A stretch of DNA of 64,000 nt from Virgibacillus aidingensis (GCF_010994035.1 NZ_WIXN01000006.1:153398-217397), one strand, 5' to 3'. Shown: positions 45,298-54,285, numbered from the stretch's first letter. Translations and numbers: made by a program. Notes: generated by a model not told the origin, from the letters alone.

Positions 45298-47106
45298 GTG
45301 AAAATGAAATTAAATATGCAAAAACTTTTTATGTTTCTATTGATCGCAGTGTTGGCAGTAATGCCATTTGCTGCCCAATATGAGGACTCATTTGTAACCG
45401 CTACCAACGATCTGACAGAGGAAGAGCTGCTGGAAAATGCCACAATAGAAGAAAAAATGCTGGCAATCTTAGATAATCCGCACTTAGACGGTGCTGTTGC
45501 AGGAGTAAGTGTCAGGGATGCGGATACAGGTGAAGTGTTGTATTCCCGTGACGGGGATATCCGCTTGCATCCTGCTTCCAATATGAAGCTGTTTTCCGCA
45601 GCTGCAGCCCTGGAGGTGCTTGGAGAGGATTACACATTCTCCACGGAAGTGCTGACAGATGGGGAAATGAGTGGTCCCGTACTGCATGGTGACTTGTTTT
45701 TAAAAGGTAAAGGAGATCCGACGCTATTAAAAGAAGACTTTGACCAATTTGCCATGGATTTAAAAGATCAGGGAATTGATAAAATTAAAGGAGACCTGGT
45801 TGGAGATGACACGTGGTATGATGATGTTCGCCTGTCGAGAGGTATTACCTGGCCGGACGAGCCATATTATTATGCATCACAGATTTCGGCATTAAGTCTT
45901 TCCCCAAATGAAGATTATGATGCAGGAACAGTCATTGTGGAAGTAACGCCGTCTGAAGATGACAGCGAAGCAGAAGTAACGGTTGTCCCGGAAACGGATT
46001 ATGTAAATATCGTTAATAATACGGAAATGGTACCTGCGGGAGAATCACGGAGTATTTCCATCGTGCGTGACCGCGGTACAAATGATATTATCATCGAAGG
46101 AACCATGCCGGAAGATGGCTCGCTGCAGCGCTCATGGGTTACCGTCTGGGAACCGACAGGCTATGCTGTTGATGTCTTTAAAAAGTCCTTGGAAGAGCAG
46201 GGAATTGACTTTATCGGAAATTCCGACGTGCGTTTAGATGAAACCCCTGAAGATGCCAGCATACTTACATCAAGAGATTCCATGCCGCTTGATGAGCTGC
46301 TTATTCCGTACATGAAATTAAGCAACAATGGGCATGGCGAAGTATTAGTGAAGGAAATGGGCAAAGTTGTTCATGATGAAGGAAGCTGGAACAGAGGACT
46401 GGATGTAGTGAATGATACCATCGATGGTCTGGGTGTTAATGCAGATACAATATATTTTCACGATGGTTCAGGAATGTCGCACGTCAATCATATCCCGGCT
46501 AATGAAGTTGCTGAATTATTGTATCAAGTTCAGGATCAAAGCTGGTTCCCTGCATTTGAATACTCCCTGCCTGTAGCAGGAGAAAGTGACCGGTTTGTAG
46601 GCGGTACACTTCGCAACCGTATGACTGAGGGCCCTGCCCAAGGTAATGTGACTGGGAAAACCGGAACACTCAACACGGTATCTGCTTTATCGGGTTATGT
46701 TACTACAATGGATGGTGAAGATTTGATCTTCTCCGTAATTATAAACAACTTTATCAGCCCAAGCTCCAACATTAAGAGTATTGAGGATGAAATAGCCACA
46801 ATGCTTGCAGAACATGATTTTTCCGGCGATCAAGGAGAAACACAGCCGGAAAATGCTGCAGAATTGAAAGAGCTTGTTCAGCAGTATGAAGAAGATGGAG
46901 CATTTGAAGATAGTAAAACGGCACGTACCCTTACGCTACACCTTACGACAGTAGAGCAATTTGAAAATGCGGACGATGCTGAAAAAGTAATCCGTCATAT
47001 GACAAGCTTTAAACAGATTTTGGATTCCAATCAGGACAGCATGTCACAGGGAGCATATCAGACACTATCAGCAGGTGCCGATCACTTGCTTGAGCAGTGG
47101 CAGTAA
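45298..47106 (+). CDS. D-alanyl-D-alanine carboxypeptidase/endopeptidase (S13, PBP4 type) with C-terminal FIMAH-type domain
   Basis: The 602-residue secreted penicillin-binding protein has a signal peptide (about 1-27) and an S13 domain with Ser94-Lys97 (HPASNMKLFSAAAALE), an S-N-N motif near residue 341 (KLSNNGHGEVLVKEMG) and KTGT near 453 (VTGKTGTLNTVSALSGY). It trims or cleaves peptidoglycan cross-links. The last 80 residues (LHLTTVEQFE, KVIRHMTSFKQIL, ending LLEQWQ) are the shared island domain. GTG 45298 is preferred because AAGGAG lies 11 bases upstream; the GTG at 45286 is inside that site and ATG 45304 is far. Promoter region 44979-45285 shows no clear boxes. Confidence 0.9.
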   Translation: MKMKLNMQKLFMFLLIAVLAVMPFAAQYEDSFVTATNDLTEEELLENATIEEKMLAILDNPHLDGAVAGVSVRDADTGEVLYSRDGDIRLHPASNMKLFSAAAALEVLGEDYTFSTEVLTDGEMSGPVLHGDLFLKGKGDPTLLKEDFDQFAMDLKDQGIDKIKGDLVGDDTWYDDVRLSRGITWPDEPYYYASQISALSLSPNEDYDAGTVIVEVTPSEDDSEAEVTVVPETDYVNIVNNTEMVPAGESRSISIVRDRGTNDIIIEGTMPEDGSLQRSWVTVWEPTGYAVDVFKKSLEEQGIDFIGNSDVRLDETPEDASILTSRDSMPLDELLIPYMKLSNNGHGEVLVKEMGKVVHDEGSWNRGLDVVNDTIDGLGVNADTIYFHDGSGMSHVNHIPANEVAELLYQVQDQSWFPAFEYSLPVAGESDRFVGGTLRNRMTEGPAQGNVTGKTGTLNTVSALSGYVTTMDGEDLIFSVIINNFISPSSNIKSIEDEIATMLAEHDFSGDQGETQPENAAELKELVQQYEEDGAFEDSKTARTLTLHLTTVEQFENADDAEKVIRHMTSFKQILDSNQDSMSQGAYQTLSAGADHLLEQWQ

Positions 47107-47149
47107 GCAAGGTAGCCCCCTGGGCCTGTAAACCGATGAACTTTTAACC

Positions 47150-47196
47150 AATGGAGTTCTATGGATGGAATAAGCATCTGTAGTTCTCCATTTTTC
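47150..47196 (+). terminator. probable terminator of the PBP4-type gene
   Basis: AATGGAG at 47150 pairs with CTCCATT at 47186, with a long loop, followed by TTTTC. Confidence 0.6.
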
Positions 47197-47308
47197 TTAC
47201 ATAATTAGCGTGGTGGTTTCATATATTTGTAAGAGTTTTAAAATAGAAAAAAATAAAAGGGGGTGTTATATTATTGTTGTATCTTTATACTAAAAAGGGA
47301 GTGAAGCT

Positions 47309-48463
47309 GTGAAACTAATATTTAAATTACTGCTCGGTATTGTAATCGGTATCATCGTTGGTGTAATTGCACCTGAGTTTCTTGTTCGGATTCTTGTAAC
47401 GTTTAAAGAGATTTTTGGACAATTTTTAGGGTTTGTCATTCCGCTTATTATCATCTTTTTTATTGTCAGCGGGATTGCCAGTTTTGGGAAACACTCGGGA
47501 AAAATGCTTGGCACCACTGCTGCAATTGCTTATTCCTCCACGGTTCTTGCGGGTACATTAGCGTTTATCGTTGCTCTTATAGTTATTCCGATGCTCGTGG
47601 GAAATGGCGGAGGATCAGCGGAAGAAACAGCTGGGTTTGAGCCTTTTTTCGAGTTTGCCATTGATCCGATCACAGGTGTGGTTACCGCCCTCGTTCTAGC
47701 TTTTGTGTTTGGAATTGGGATTACAAGAATGCATAGCCCGACATTAAGATCATTTTTTGATGAAGGGAAAGTAATTATCGAGAGAATGATTTGGAAGATC
47801 ATTATTCCGATTTTACCATTTTATATTGCCAGTATTTTCGCCGAAATTGCCGCTGATGGAGCGGTCTTTGAGACGCTGCAGGCATTTGGTCTTGTACTTG
47901 TAATGGCGATTGCCGTCCATTGGGTCTGGCTCCTTGTGCTTTATTTAGTCGCAGGCGGATATACGGGGAGAAATCCGTTTACATCTCTAAAAACCATGCT
48001 GCCGGCTTACTTTACAGGTTTAGGGACGATGTCCAGCGCAGCCACCATTCCAGTGACGGTTCGTTCTACAAAAAATAATAAAGTAAGCAATGGTGTAGCA
48101 GACTCTGCTGTTCCATTATGTGCAACAATTCATTTATCCGGAAGTACGATTACCCTTGTGATGTGTTCGGTGGCCGTAATGGTTTTGGCCAACGACATGT
48201 CCCTTCCGTCATTTGGTATGATGATGCCATTTATCTTTATGCTGGGAATTATTATGATCGCAGCCCCGGGTGTCCCGGGAGGAGCTGTTATGGCAGCATT
48301 GGGTCTCTTAACCACTATGCTTGGGTTTAGTGAAACGGCATTAGGTCTAATGATTGCCTTATACATGGCACAAGACAGCTTCGGAACGGCAGCTAATGTT
48401 ACCGGAGACGGTGCAATTGCTCTGATGGTGGATAAGATTATGGGAAAAAATACGGAGGCTTAA
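47309..48463 (+). CDS. dicarboxylate/amino acid:cation symporter (SDF/DAACS family)
   Basis: The 384-residue protein has the SDF fold with about eight membrane helices and two re-entrant loops. Signatures are FVIPLIIIFFIVSGIASFG, the serine-rich hairpin GLGTMSSAATIPVTVRSTKNN, VPLCATIHLSGSTITLV and the late YMAQDSFGTAANVTGDGAIALMVDK. It imports dicarboxylates or acidic/neutral amino acids with Na+ or H+. It could take up amino acids released by the neighbouring proteases; that link is inference from position. GTG 47309 follows GGGAG. A terminator ends the single-gene unit. Confidence 0.9.
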   Translation: MKLIFKLLLGIVIGIIVGVIAPEFLVRILVTFKEIFGQFLGFVIPLIIIFFIVSGIASFGKHSGKMLGTTAAIAYSSTVLAGTLAFIVALIVIPMLVGNGGGSAEETAGFEPFFEFAIDPITGVVTALVLAFVFGIGITRMHSPTLRSFFDEGKVIIERMIWKIIIPILPFYIASIFAEIAADGAVFETLQAFGLVLVMAIAVHWVWLLVLYLVAGGYTGRNPFTSLKTMLPAYFTGLGTMSSAATIPVTVRSTKNNKVSNGVADSAVPLCATIHLSGSTITLVMCSVAVMVLANDMSLPSFGMMMPFIFMLGIIMIAAPGVPGGAVMAALGLLTTMLGFSETALGLMIALYMAQDSFGTAANVTGDGAIALMVDKIMGKNTEA

Positions 48464-48476
48464 AACAATATAGTAA

Positions 48477-48518
48477 AAACTGTCCTCTCCATATGTTTGT
48501 CTGGGGAGGACTTTTTTT
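48477..48518 (+). terminator. Rho-independent terminator of the symporter gene
   Basis: GTCCTCTCC pairs with GGGGAGGAC across a 12-nt loop and runs into T7. Confidence 0.93.
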
Positions 48519-48590
48519 GAGTAAATGGCAGGTTCCGGGCAGCGTGTTTATATTAACCAGTCCTTTTCACACGGGAGTAAAAATTGTATA

Positions 48591-49055
48591 CTACAATACC
48601 ATTCCTTTTTTCTCCGCATCGGCATCTATCGCGGCTCCAACAGTGATGCCTATCCCAAACCCGAGGGGCAGCCATAGCGCAATATTATCTAATACGAGCA
48701 GTCCCAATACAACCCCTAAGCTCATGCCCATGGTCATATATATGCTCAAATAATACCCGCTTGACACCAGCTTGTGTTCTTCCTGCAGGTGCGTACTAAT
48801 GTGATCTATCTCTTGTTTAAGCTGGTCTATTTCACCCATTGTCAGCTGATCTTCTTTATCTCTTATCCGGATGATGCGGCTCTCCAAATCATTAAAATAT
48901 TGTTCACATATTTCACAATCGGTTATGAAGGAATGCAATTTTTGTATAATTCGATTGCACTTTTCCACTTCAAGCTTTTTGGCAGTTTCCTTCTCAACAA
49001 TACCTTCAAGTTCTTTAAGCATGGAAATAAGCTGATCCATTCGATGGTTTTCCAT
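48591..49055 (-). CDS. uncharacterised coiled-coil protein with two C-terminal membrane helices
   Basis: The 154-residue protein has a long amphipathic, Glu/Lys-rich N-terminal region (about 1-95) expected to form a coiled coil (LKELEGIVEKETAKKLEVEK, QLKQEIDHISTHLQEEH). Two hydrophobic helices follow (YYLSIYMTMGMSLGVVLGLLV and LWLPLGFGIGITVGAAID) and an acidic end. I do not recognise the family. GGGGGC precedes the ATG. It is monocistronic on the minus strand. Confidence 0.7.
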   Translation of the reverse strand: MENHRMDQLISMLKELEGIVEKETAKKLEVEKCNRIIQKLHSFITDCEICEQYFNDLESRIIRIRDKEDQLTMGEIDQLKQEIDHISTHLQEEHKLVSSGYYLSIYMTMGMSLGVVLGLLVLDNIALWLPLGFGIGITVGAAIDADAEKKGMVL

Positions 49056-49457
49056 TCTTTTGCCCCCTGCTCTATACTCATCCAGCGAGAAACTAAACTT
49101 CCTGGTGGTTTAATAGTAACATAATTTTCGGATAATAATAGGGTTAAAAAAGAAGCGGGAGAAAATAGATACAATGGAGCAAGTGGAACTGTGGGAGCAG
49201 CGGTCTTAATAAGCAGTACGTCTTTACCCGAAGGTCCATACTTTTTTCCATGGTAAAAGGGTATAAATTTTTTACATGGATAAACACCTCGTAAATTCAC
49301 AATATATGAACATCCGCTTCCTCTTTTATTCTTCTATTCGATCCTTTCCCCTCTATCCTGCATCCCGCAGTAAGGCTATAATAATTATAAAGAAATTATA
49401 AAATCGGATTTACAGCCATTTTGCCATGCTATATTACATATACAGGAGGAATCATTC
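49056..49457. other. intergenic region upstream of the two-component system
   Basis: No gene is supported in 402 bases. The minus-strand frame to 49300 is a shadow extending upstream of the coiled-coil gene without a ribosome binding site. The AT-rich stretch 49370-49440 probably holds the promoter of the regulator gene. Confidence 0.4.
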
Positions 49458-50159
49458 ATGCAAGCAAGTATTTTACTCGTGGAAGATGATCCGGAGATCG
49501 GGCGAATTGTCCGGGACACGTTCCTGCGGGAAAATTACCATATCACCTGGGCAACGACGGGACTTGAGGGCTGGGAGGACTTTCAGGAAATGGCGTACGA
49601 CCTGGTGCTGGTCGATCTCATGCTCCCGGAAATGGACGGTTTTACGTTGTGCAAAAATATCCGCCTGAAAAGTGATGTGCCCATGATTATTATCAGCGCG
49701 CGCAAAGAGGATGAAGATAAAATCGAGGGGCTGCAGCTGGGGGCAGATGACTATGTGGCGAAACCGTTCAGTCTGGCGGAACTGAAAGCCAGGGTGGAGT
49801 CTCACTTGCGCAGGTGGAGACGGTATAAGGGAGCGCCTAAAGCTAAGAATGAATCAGCCTATATGCATGGGCTTGCCATTGACTGGGATCAGCGCCAGGT
49901 TATGCTGGAGGATGAAAAGCTTTCCCTGACCTCCCTTGAATTTAAGCTGCTTGAGGTTTTGGCAAAGCATCCGCACCGTGTTTTTTCCAAGAAAGAATTA
50001 TATGAACATGTCTGGAACCAAGTGGAAGCAGATGGAGCCCACACGGTTACCGTGCACATAAAATCATTAAGGGAAAAGCTGCGGGATCCGGTGAAAGCGC
50101 CAATATTTATACAAACGGTGTGGGGACAAGGCTACCGATTTATAGGAGAGTTACTGTGA
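49458..50159 (+). CDS. OmpR/PhoB-type response regulator
   Basis: The 233-residue regulator has a receiver domain with acidic residues Glu9-Asp10-Asp11, phosphoacceptor Asp53 (LVLVDLMLPEMDG), Ser near 80 (IIISARK) and Lys in VAKPF. A winged-helix DNA-binding domain (about 130-230) contains LTSLEFKLLEVLAKHPHRVFS and HTVTVHIKSLREKL. CAGGAGG sets the ATG. It overlaps the kinase gene by 4 bases (GTGA), so the pair is translationally coupled. Targets are unknown; the downstream lipoprotein and small membrane proteins are plausible members of its regulon. Confidence 0.93.
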   Translation: MQASILLVEDDPEIGRIVRDTFLRENYHITWATTGLEGWEDFQEMAYDLVLVDLMLPEMDGFTLCKNIRLKSDVPMIIISARKEDEDKIEGLQLGADDYVAKPFSLAELKARVESHLRRWRRYKGAPKAKNESAYMHGLAIDWDQRQVMLEDEKLSLTSLEFKLLEVLAKHPHRVFSKKELYEHVWNQVEADGAHTVTVHIKSLREKLRDPVKAPIFIQTVWGQGYRFIGELL

Positions 50160-51631
50160 AAATAAAAACATGGCTGTTATTATCTTATTTTATTGTCATG
50201 ATTCTTCCGCTGCTTGCGGCTTATCTTTTGCTTGGATGGATCAACTCCTATAATGATGAACAGAAAGTAGCGGAGCATATTGAGGTAACCACCCAACTGG
50301 AAGAGATTAAGCAGACTTTGGATAGGCCGGGACTCTATACACCAGGAGGGAATAAGGAAGAAGCAGAGAAACTGGCGGGGCAAAGCCTGTCGATCGCGCT
50401 TTACAACCGGGATGGTCTCGTTATTTACACGTCCAGTCCTTCCTTTGCTTCTCCCCATTACGGTCTCGGCAAAGAGCATTTGTATGAAGACCTATATACC
50501 CTGGAGCAGGGCTACCGGGCATATACGTACAAACAGCCGGTGTTTGAAAATAACGATCTGGCAGGATTTTTTCATGTGCAAATCGGCCGCGAGGCTTGGG
50601 TGGAAGGCGTGGAAAACCGTGGCTATTTTGTTGGGGCAGTATTTTTGCTTGTATTCGGACTCATTTATATTACTGTCATTTGGATGGTGAATAAAAAGCT
50701 GAACATCCCATTAACAGGATTAATGAATAACATGTCTGCTTTTGCCAAGGGACAGCCTGTGGATGAAAAACCGGTAAAAAATGATGAAGTCGGCAAGGTC
50801 ACAGAACAATTTTATGACATGAGCCGTGAAATCATTGCTGCCCGGGAGGCTGTTGAACAGGAACAGCAGGCAAAGGAATATTTGATTGCGAGTGTGTCCC
50901 ATGATTTGAAAACACCGCTCACGTCAATTAAAACGTATGCTGAATCTCTGAAAGCTGATAATGACCTGACTCCGGACGAACAAAATGACTACCGGAATGT
51001 AATTGTAGAAAAGGCTGATTTTATGCAGCATATGCTGGATGATTTACTGACCTACACGCTGCTTCAGTCGGGGGAAAATGATATGGAGTTTGTTCAGGTG
51101 GACGGCAATGAATTTTTTGACATGCTCACAGCCGATTATGAACCTTTAAGCAAACAAAAAAGCATTAAGCTTCATGTTTATTCCGATGTTCAAGGCATGT
51201 ACAGCGTAAATCCGAAGCAAATGATGCGCGTGGCGGATAATTTAGTTTCCAATGCGATCGCCCATACACCGGAAACAGGAGAAATCCGGCTTGCAGCAGT
51301 ATCAGATCGCAGCACACTTGCTGACATGCTGTTTGATTTTATACCGGAAAAAGAAGTTTTATCGGAGACCGATGCGGTATATTTCATGGTTCAAAATGAA
51401 GGTAAAGGAATTTCTCCGGAAAAGTTAGCCTTTGTTTTTGACCCGCTCTATCAGGCAGATGAAGCAAGAAGCAAAAATGACAAGAGCGGAACGGGCTTGG
51501 GACTGAGTATTACGAAACAGATTATCGAAAAACACGGTGGAAAAGTACAAATCTTTTCAAGAAAAAATGTCGGCACCTGTGTTATTTGCAGTTTGCCGGC
51601 AATGAAAGAGGAAGGGATACCAAATGAATAA
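50156..51631 (+). CDS. sensor histidine kinase
   Basis: The 491-residue kinase has a membrane helix at about 5-24 and another at about 165-188 around an extracytoplasmic sensor domain. HAMP (about 185-240), HisKA with His249 (ASVSHDLKTPLTSIKTYAESL) and an ATPase domain (ADNLVSNAIAHTPETG, VQNEGKGISPEKL, GTGLGLSITKQII) follow. It has no cytoplasmic PAS. GTG 50156 follows GGAGAG and overlaps the regulator stop; the longer in-frame start at 50120 lies inside the regulator and lacks a site. Signal unknown, possibly cell-envelope stress given the downstream lipoprotein. Confidence 0.92.
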   Translation: MKIKTWLLLSYFIVMILPLLAAYLLLGWINSYNDEQKVAEHIEVTTQLEEIKQTLDRPGLYTPGGNKEEAEKLAGQSLSIALYNRDGLVIYTSSPSFASPHYGLGKEHLYEDLYTLEQGYRAYTYKQPVFENNDLAGFFHVQIGREAWVEGVENRGYFVGAVFLLVFGLIYITVIWMVNKKLNIPLTGLMNNMSAFAKGQPVDEKPVKNDEVGKVTEQFYDMSREIIAAREAVEQEQQAKEYLIASVSHDLKTPLTSIKTYAESLKADNDLTPDEQNDYRNVIVEKADFMQHMLDDLLTYTLLQSGENDMEFVQVDGNEFFDMLTADYEPLSKQKSIKLHVYSDVQGMYSVNPKQMMRVADNLVSNAIAHTPETGEIRLAAVSDRSTLADMLFDFIPEKEVLSETDAVYFMVQNEGKGISPEKLAFVFDPLYQADEARSKNDKSGTGLGLSITKQIIEKHGGKVQIFSRKNVGTCVICSLPAMKEEGIPNE

Positions 51632-52697
51632 AATAAAAATAGCTTTACTGCTGGCGGGGGTAACCATAATTGCCGCCGGGTGCGCGGATGAATCCAGCAA
51701 TTATTCACCGGAACAAATGATTAATCACGCGATAGCGGAAGAGGAGCTGCCTGCTTATTATGCAGAATCCACGTCCACCATTGATGGCGAAGAGACAGTG
51801 TTCATGAAAGAGTGGAGAAATGATGACGGAAGAATACGGGTGGAAGCGGAAAATGAGGCAGGAGAAGACAGGTCGATTGCTGTAAATGATGGAACCAGTG
51901 TGACTACGTACCAAATAGACGAAAACCAGGCGACCGTCATTGATGATGAGGAGCTGCTGGAATTTAATCAGCCATCTCCAAAGGAACAGGCAAATATGCT
52001 CCTGGACGTTATCAAAGACAGCCATGAAATTTCCAGTGATGGAGAGGATGAGGTCGCCGGCCGTGATACCTACCATCTTGTTGCTGAGCCGAATAATGAA
52101 AACAGTTTGTTCGGCAAAATGGAATTATGGATTGATAAAAAGAACTGGATGGTGTTAAAAATGATTTCCTGGACAGGGGATCAGAAGACGGAACTGGTTT
52201 ATACAAAATTGGAACTGGATCCGGATATCCCGGAGGATACATTTACATTGGAGATACCGGATGACGCAGAAGTAACAAACCTGGATGATCTCGCAGACAC
52301 AGAAGAGATTACAATGGAGGATGCCGTAGAGGGAGTAGGGAAGCCATTTTATTATTTCCCTGAAGAAGAAGGAATGGAAATCAGCACTATTGAAAAATTC
52401 GATATGGAAGGAATCGCCGACCGGACAGAAGTAAATATAGAATATACGAAAGATGATATGCCTTATGCAACGCTGGCTGTGTTTAAGTCACCGGAAGATC
52501 TTGATGAAGACCTGACGATGCCGAATCAAGAAGAGGTCACGGTACGCGGGCTGGAAGGGACTTTTACGGACACAGATGGCTTGCGTCTGCTGCACTGGCT
52601 GGAAGATGGTTTGACTTATTCCATGATTGTCATTGATCCGAATGTTGAGCTGGAAGAGCTGCAGCAATTAGCGGAGCAGATGGTGCTTGCGGAATAG
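51624..52697 (+). CDS. LolA-like lipoprotein
   Basis: The 357-residue lipoprotein has a signal ending in IIAAGC (lipidated Cys20). The mature part has an unclosed-barrel pattern as in LolA/LppX-like proteins of Bacilli (YYAESTSTIDGEETVFMKEW, VAGRDTYHLVAEPNNENSLFGKMELWIDKKNWMVLKM) and a C-terminal region (about 240-355) with a YSMIVID strand. It is very acidic. Such proteins are membrane-bound carriers or sensors; exact role unknown. The start overlaps the kinase gene by 8 bases, so it belongs to the same operon and may modulate the kinase or be an output. Confidence 0.82.
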   Translation: MNKIKIALLLAGVTIIAAGCADESSNYSPEQMINHAIAEEELPAYYAESTSTIDGEETVFMKEWRNDDGRIRVEAENEAGEDRSIAVNDGTSVTTYQIDENQATVIDDEELLEFNQPSPKEQANMLLDVIKDSHEISSDGEDEVAGRDTYHLVAEPNNENSLFGKMELWIDKKNWMVLKMISWTGDQKTELVYTKLELDPDIPEDTFTLEIPDDAEVTNLDDLADTEEITMEDAVEGVGKPFYYFPEEEGMEISTIEKFDMEGIADRTEVNIEYTKDDMPYATLAVFKSPEDLDEDLTMPNQEEVTVRGLEGTFTDTDGLRLLHWLEDGLTYSMIVIDPNVELEELQQLAEQMVLAE

Positions 52698-52733
52698 GCA
52701 GTTGAATAACCGGGAGCGGAAAGGGGTGTACGT

Positions 52734-53021
52734 ATGGATCTGGGACTTATGTGGATTGCGGCGGGGTTCGCTGCCTTCGGGTATTTTATCGGGGATGGAC
52801 TGAAAAACTTCAAGAACCCTGATTCAGTGGATGTGTTGGAATCTGATGACAGTCTGGTTCTGATTAAGGAAAAGGAAATTCACCATTTTCTAGGTATTGC
52901 CAAAGAGGATGCGAGAACGCTGTTAAAGGATTATCCCGATATTCCCCATATGACGATTAATAACAATATTTATTATCCTAAGGCAAAACTGCGTGAGTGG
53001 ATGAAGAGCGAAATAAAATAG
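52734..53021 (+). CDS. small membrane-anchored protein with a HTH-like cytosolic part
   Basis: The 95-residue protein has an N-terminal helix (LGLMWIAAGFAAFGYFIGDGL) followed by a soluble part with VLIKEKEIHHFLGIAKEDARTLLKDYPDIPHMTINNNIYYPKAKLREWM. This resembles an excisionase/MerR-like HTH for recognition (a short HTH plus the YYPKAKL wing). I do not know the family by name. It is 36 bp after the LolA-like gene and follows AAAGGGG. It could be a DNA-binding or docking protein held at the membrane. Confidence 0.6.
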   Translation: MDLGLMWIAAGFAAFGYFIGDGLKNFKNPDSVDVLESDDSLVLIKEKEIHHFLGIAKEDARTLLKDYPDIPHMTINNNIYYPKAKLREWMKSEIK

Positions 53022-53036
53022 GTGGAGGTAAAACCT

Positions 53037-53240
53037 ATGGACTGGCTGCAAACCAATGATTTTCTCATACCGACGAATCCCTATGCCGCTTTATTCTTCG
53101 GGATAATGTTTACGATCATCGTGGGTATCATCGTGTGGATCGAAACAAAGGAAAAGAAAACAGTCCTCATTGTCTTTATTGCAGGGTGTCTGGTTTCAGT
53201 GATCGGATCAACGCTTTTACATTTCATCGGATTTTATTAA
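53037..53240 (+). CDS. small membrane protein, 67 aa
   Basis: The protein has two hydrophobic helices (NPYAALFFGIMFTIIVGIIVWI and TVLIVFIAGCLVSVIGSTLLHFIG) joined by a charged loop (ETKEKK). ATG 53037 is chosen with GGTGGAGG about 9 bases upstream; GTG 53022 overlaps the preceding stop. It sits between two other small proteins in what looks like the tail of the two-component operon. Function unknown. Confidence 0.6.
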   Translation: MDWLQTNDFLIPTNPYAALFFGIMFTIIVGIIVWIETKEKKTVLIVFIAGCLVSVIGSTLLHFIGFY

Positions 53241-53259
53241 TGTGTGAGGTGTACACATA

Positions 53260-53439
53260 ATGAATGAACTGATTTTAATTTCGTTATTCATATTTGTATT
53301 TTCTACGTATAAACTTTGCCAGATTATGATGATGAAAGAGGCACCAAAAGGGAATAAAATTTTAGCCTGGACGATATATGGTGCCTCCATGCTGGCCATT
53401 GCTGCTGTGAATGTTGTTTTTTTTACATGGCCGGGATAG
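53260..53439 (+). CDS. small membrane protein, 59 aa
   Basis: The open frame begins MNELILISLFIFVFSTYKLC, has a central charged KEAPKGNK loop and a second helix ending FFTWPG, with stop at 53437-53439. It is too short for common ORF cut-offs but has two plausible membrane helices and follows the previous gene by 19 bases, with GAGGTG as a modest ribosome binding site. Function unknown. Confidence 0.5.
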   Translation: MNELILISLFIFVFSTYKLCQIMMMKEAPKGNKILAWTIYGASMLAIAAVNVVFFTWPG

Positions 53440-53506
53440 TATACCTTCGACTTTGGAGGCTGGAGTTCAGTGTTTTTCCGGTTGAAGGTAATTGAAGATC
53501 TAACTT

Positions 53507-53794
53507 TTAAGACAGCTTAGGGAAATATAAATTTTGAGGATTTTTCAACTCCAGTTTCTCCAGCACTTCTATTTGTTCCTGGTGTACCAATGCTTCAATA
53601 AGTTCTGCTAATTTGTCATCGGTTAAGAAGGTAAGGATTTTATTCTTGTGTTGTGTAGATAGATGTTTATATAAGTCAGCAAAATCGTAGGGATGCATCT
53701 CTTTGATCACTTTTTGAAATGCTAGTTTCTCTCCTTTTTCTAATATTTGTCTCATATTTTGTAAGAGTTGATTTTTCGTTCTGTACTGAGCCAT
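53507..53794 (-). CDS. MgtE N-terminal-domain-like protein, 95 aa
   Basis: The helical protein has repeats like the MgtE intracellular N domain (MHPYDFADLYKHLSTQHKNK, LTFLTDDKLAELIEALVHQEQ). In MgtE this domain gates a Mg2+ channel, but no CBS or membrane domain follows here, so it is either a stand-alone regulator or a fragment. It begins inside the 3' end of the truncated FtsW/RodA gene (43-base overlap) in another frame. It is the last gene of an AT-rich minus-strand operon. Confidence 0.5.
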   Translation of the reverse strand: MAQYRTKNQLLQNMRQILEKGEKLAFQKVIKEMHPYDFADLYKHLSTQHKNKILTFLTDDKLAELIEALVHQEQIEVLEKLELKNPQNLYFPKLS

Positions 53795-54285
53795 GAAAAA
53801 ATTAAAAGGAAAACGATTGCTAAAATAAATAAAGGTGGAAGTACCCTCGTCCTAAATTGCGTAATAAGATGCCTTTTTTTTGAATAAAAAGATGCAAAGT
53901 AAATAAGTATAAAAAGCTTAATGAATTCAGCAGGTTGAAATAGAAAAGATGCAACTTGAATCCACCGTTGGGAATGATTCCTTTCTACACCTATACCAGG
54001 AATCAGGACAAGGATCAATAAGACAATCGATAGCATGACCAACAATGGACTCATTTTATTATAAAGCTGAAACGGTATAAAAATAAAAATAAATAATAAA
54101 ACAAGGCCTAATAACAGCGATCTCAATTGTCTTATAAAGAAATAGTCTGTTGTTCCGTAATTTAAATATGCTAATGTACTACTACTGCTGTAAACCATAA
54201 TTAATCCAAATCCCGCGAGCAGAAGAATAGCAATTAATAAGGAGTAATCCAAATCTCTCATTCTATTTAGTATCATGGATTTCAT
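53752..54285 (-). pseudogene. FtsW/RodA family protein, truncated at about half length
   Basis: The 177-residue product matches the N-terminal half of SEDS glycosyltransferases: DYSLLIAILLLAGFGLIMVYSSSS, then GIGVERNHSQRWIQVASFLFQPAEFIKLFILIYFASF. It stops after ILAIVFLLIFSW, exactly where full proteins continue with the QPDLG motif. The missing half contains residues needed for polymerase activity, so the product is probably inactive. It ends in a 43-base overlap with the MgtE-N-like frame, which marks the likely deletion or fusion joint. The start follows GGAG 11 bases upstream and lies 21 bases after the intact copy. Confidence 0.7.
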
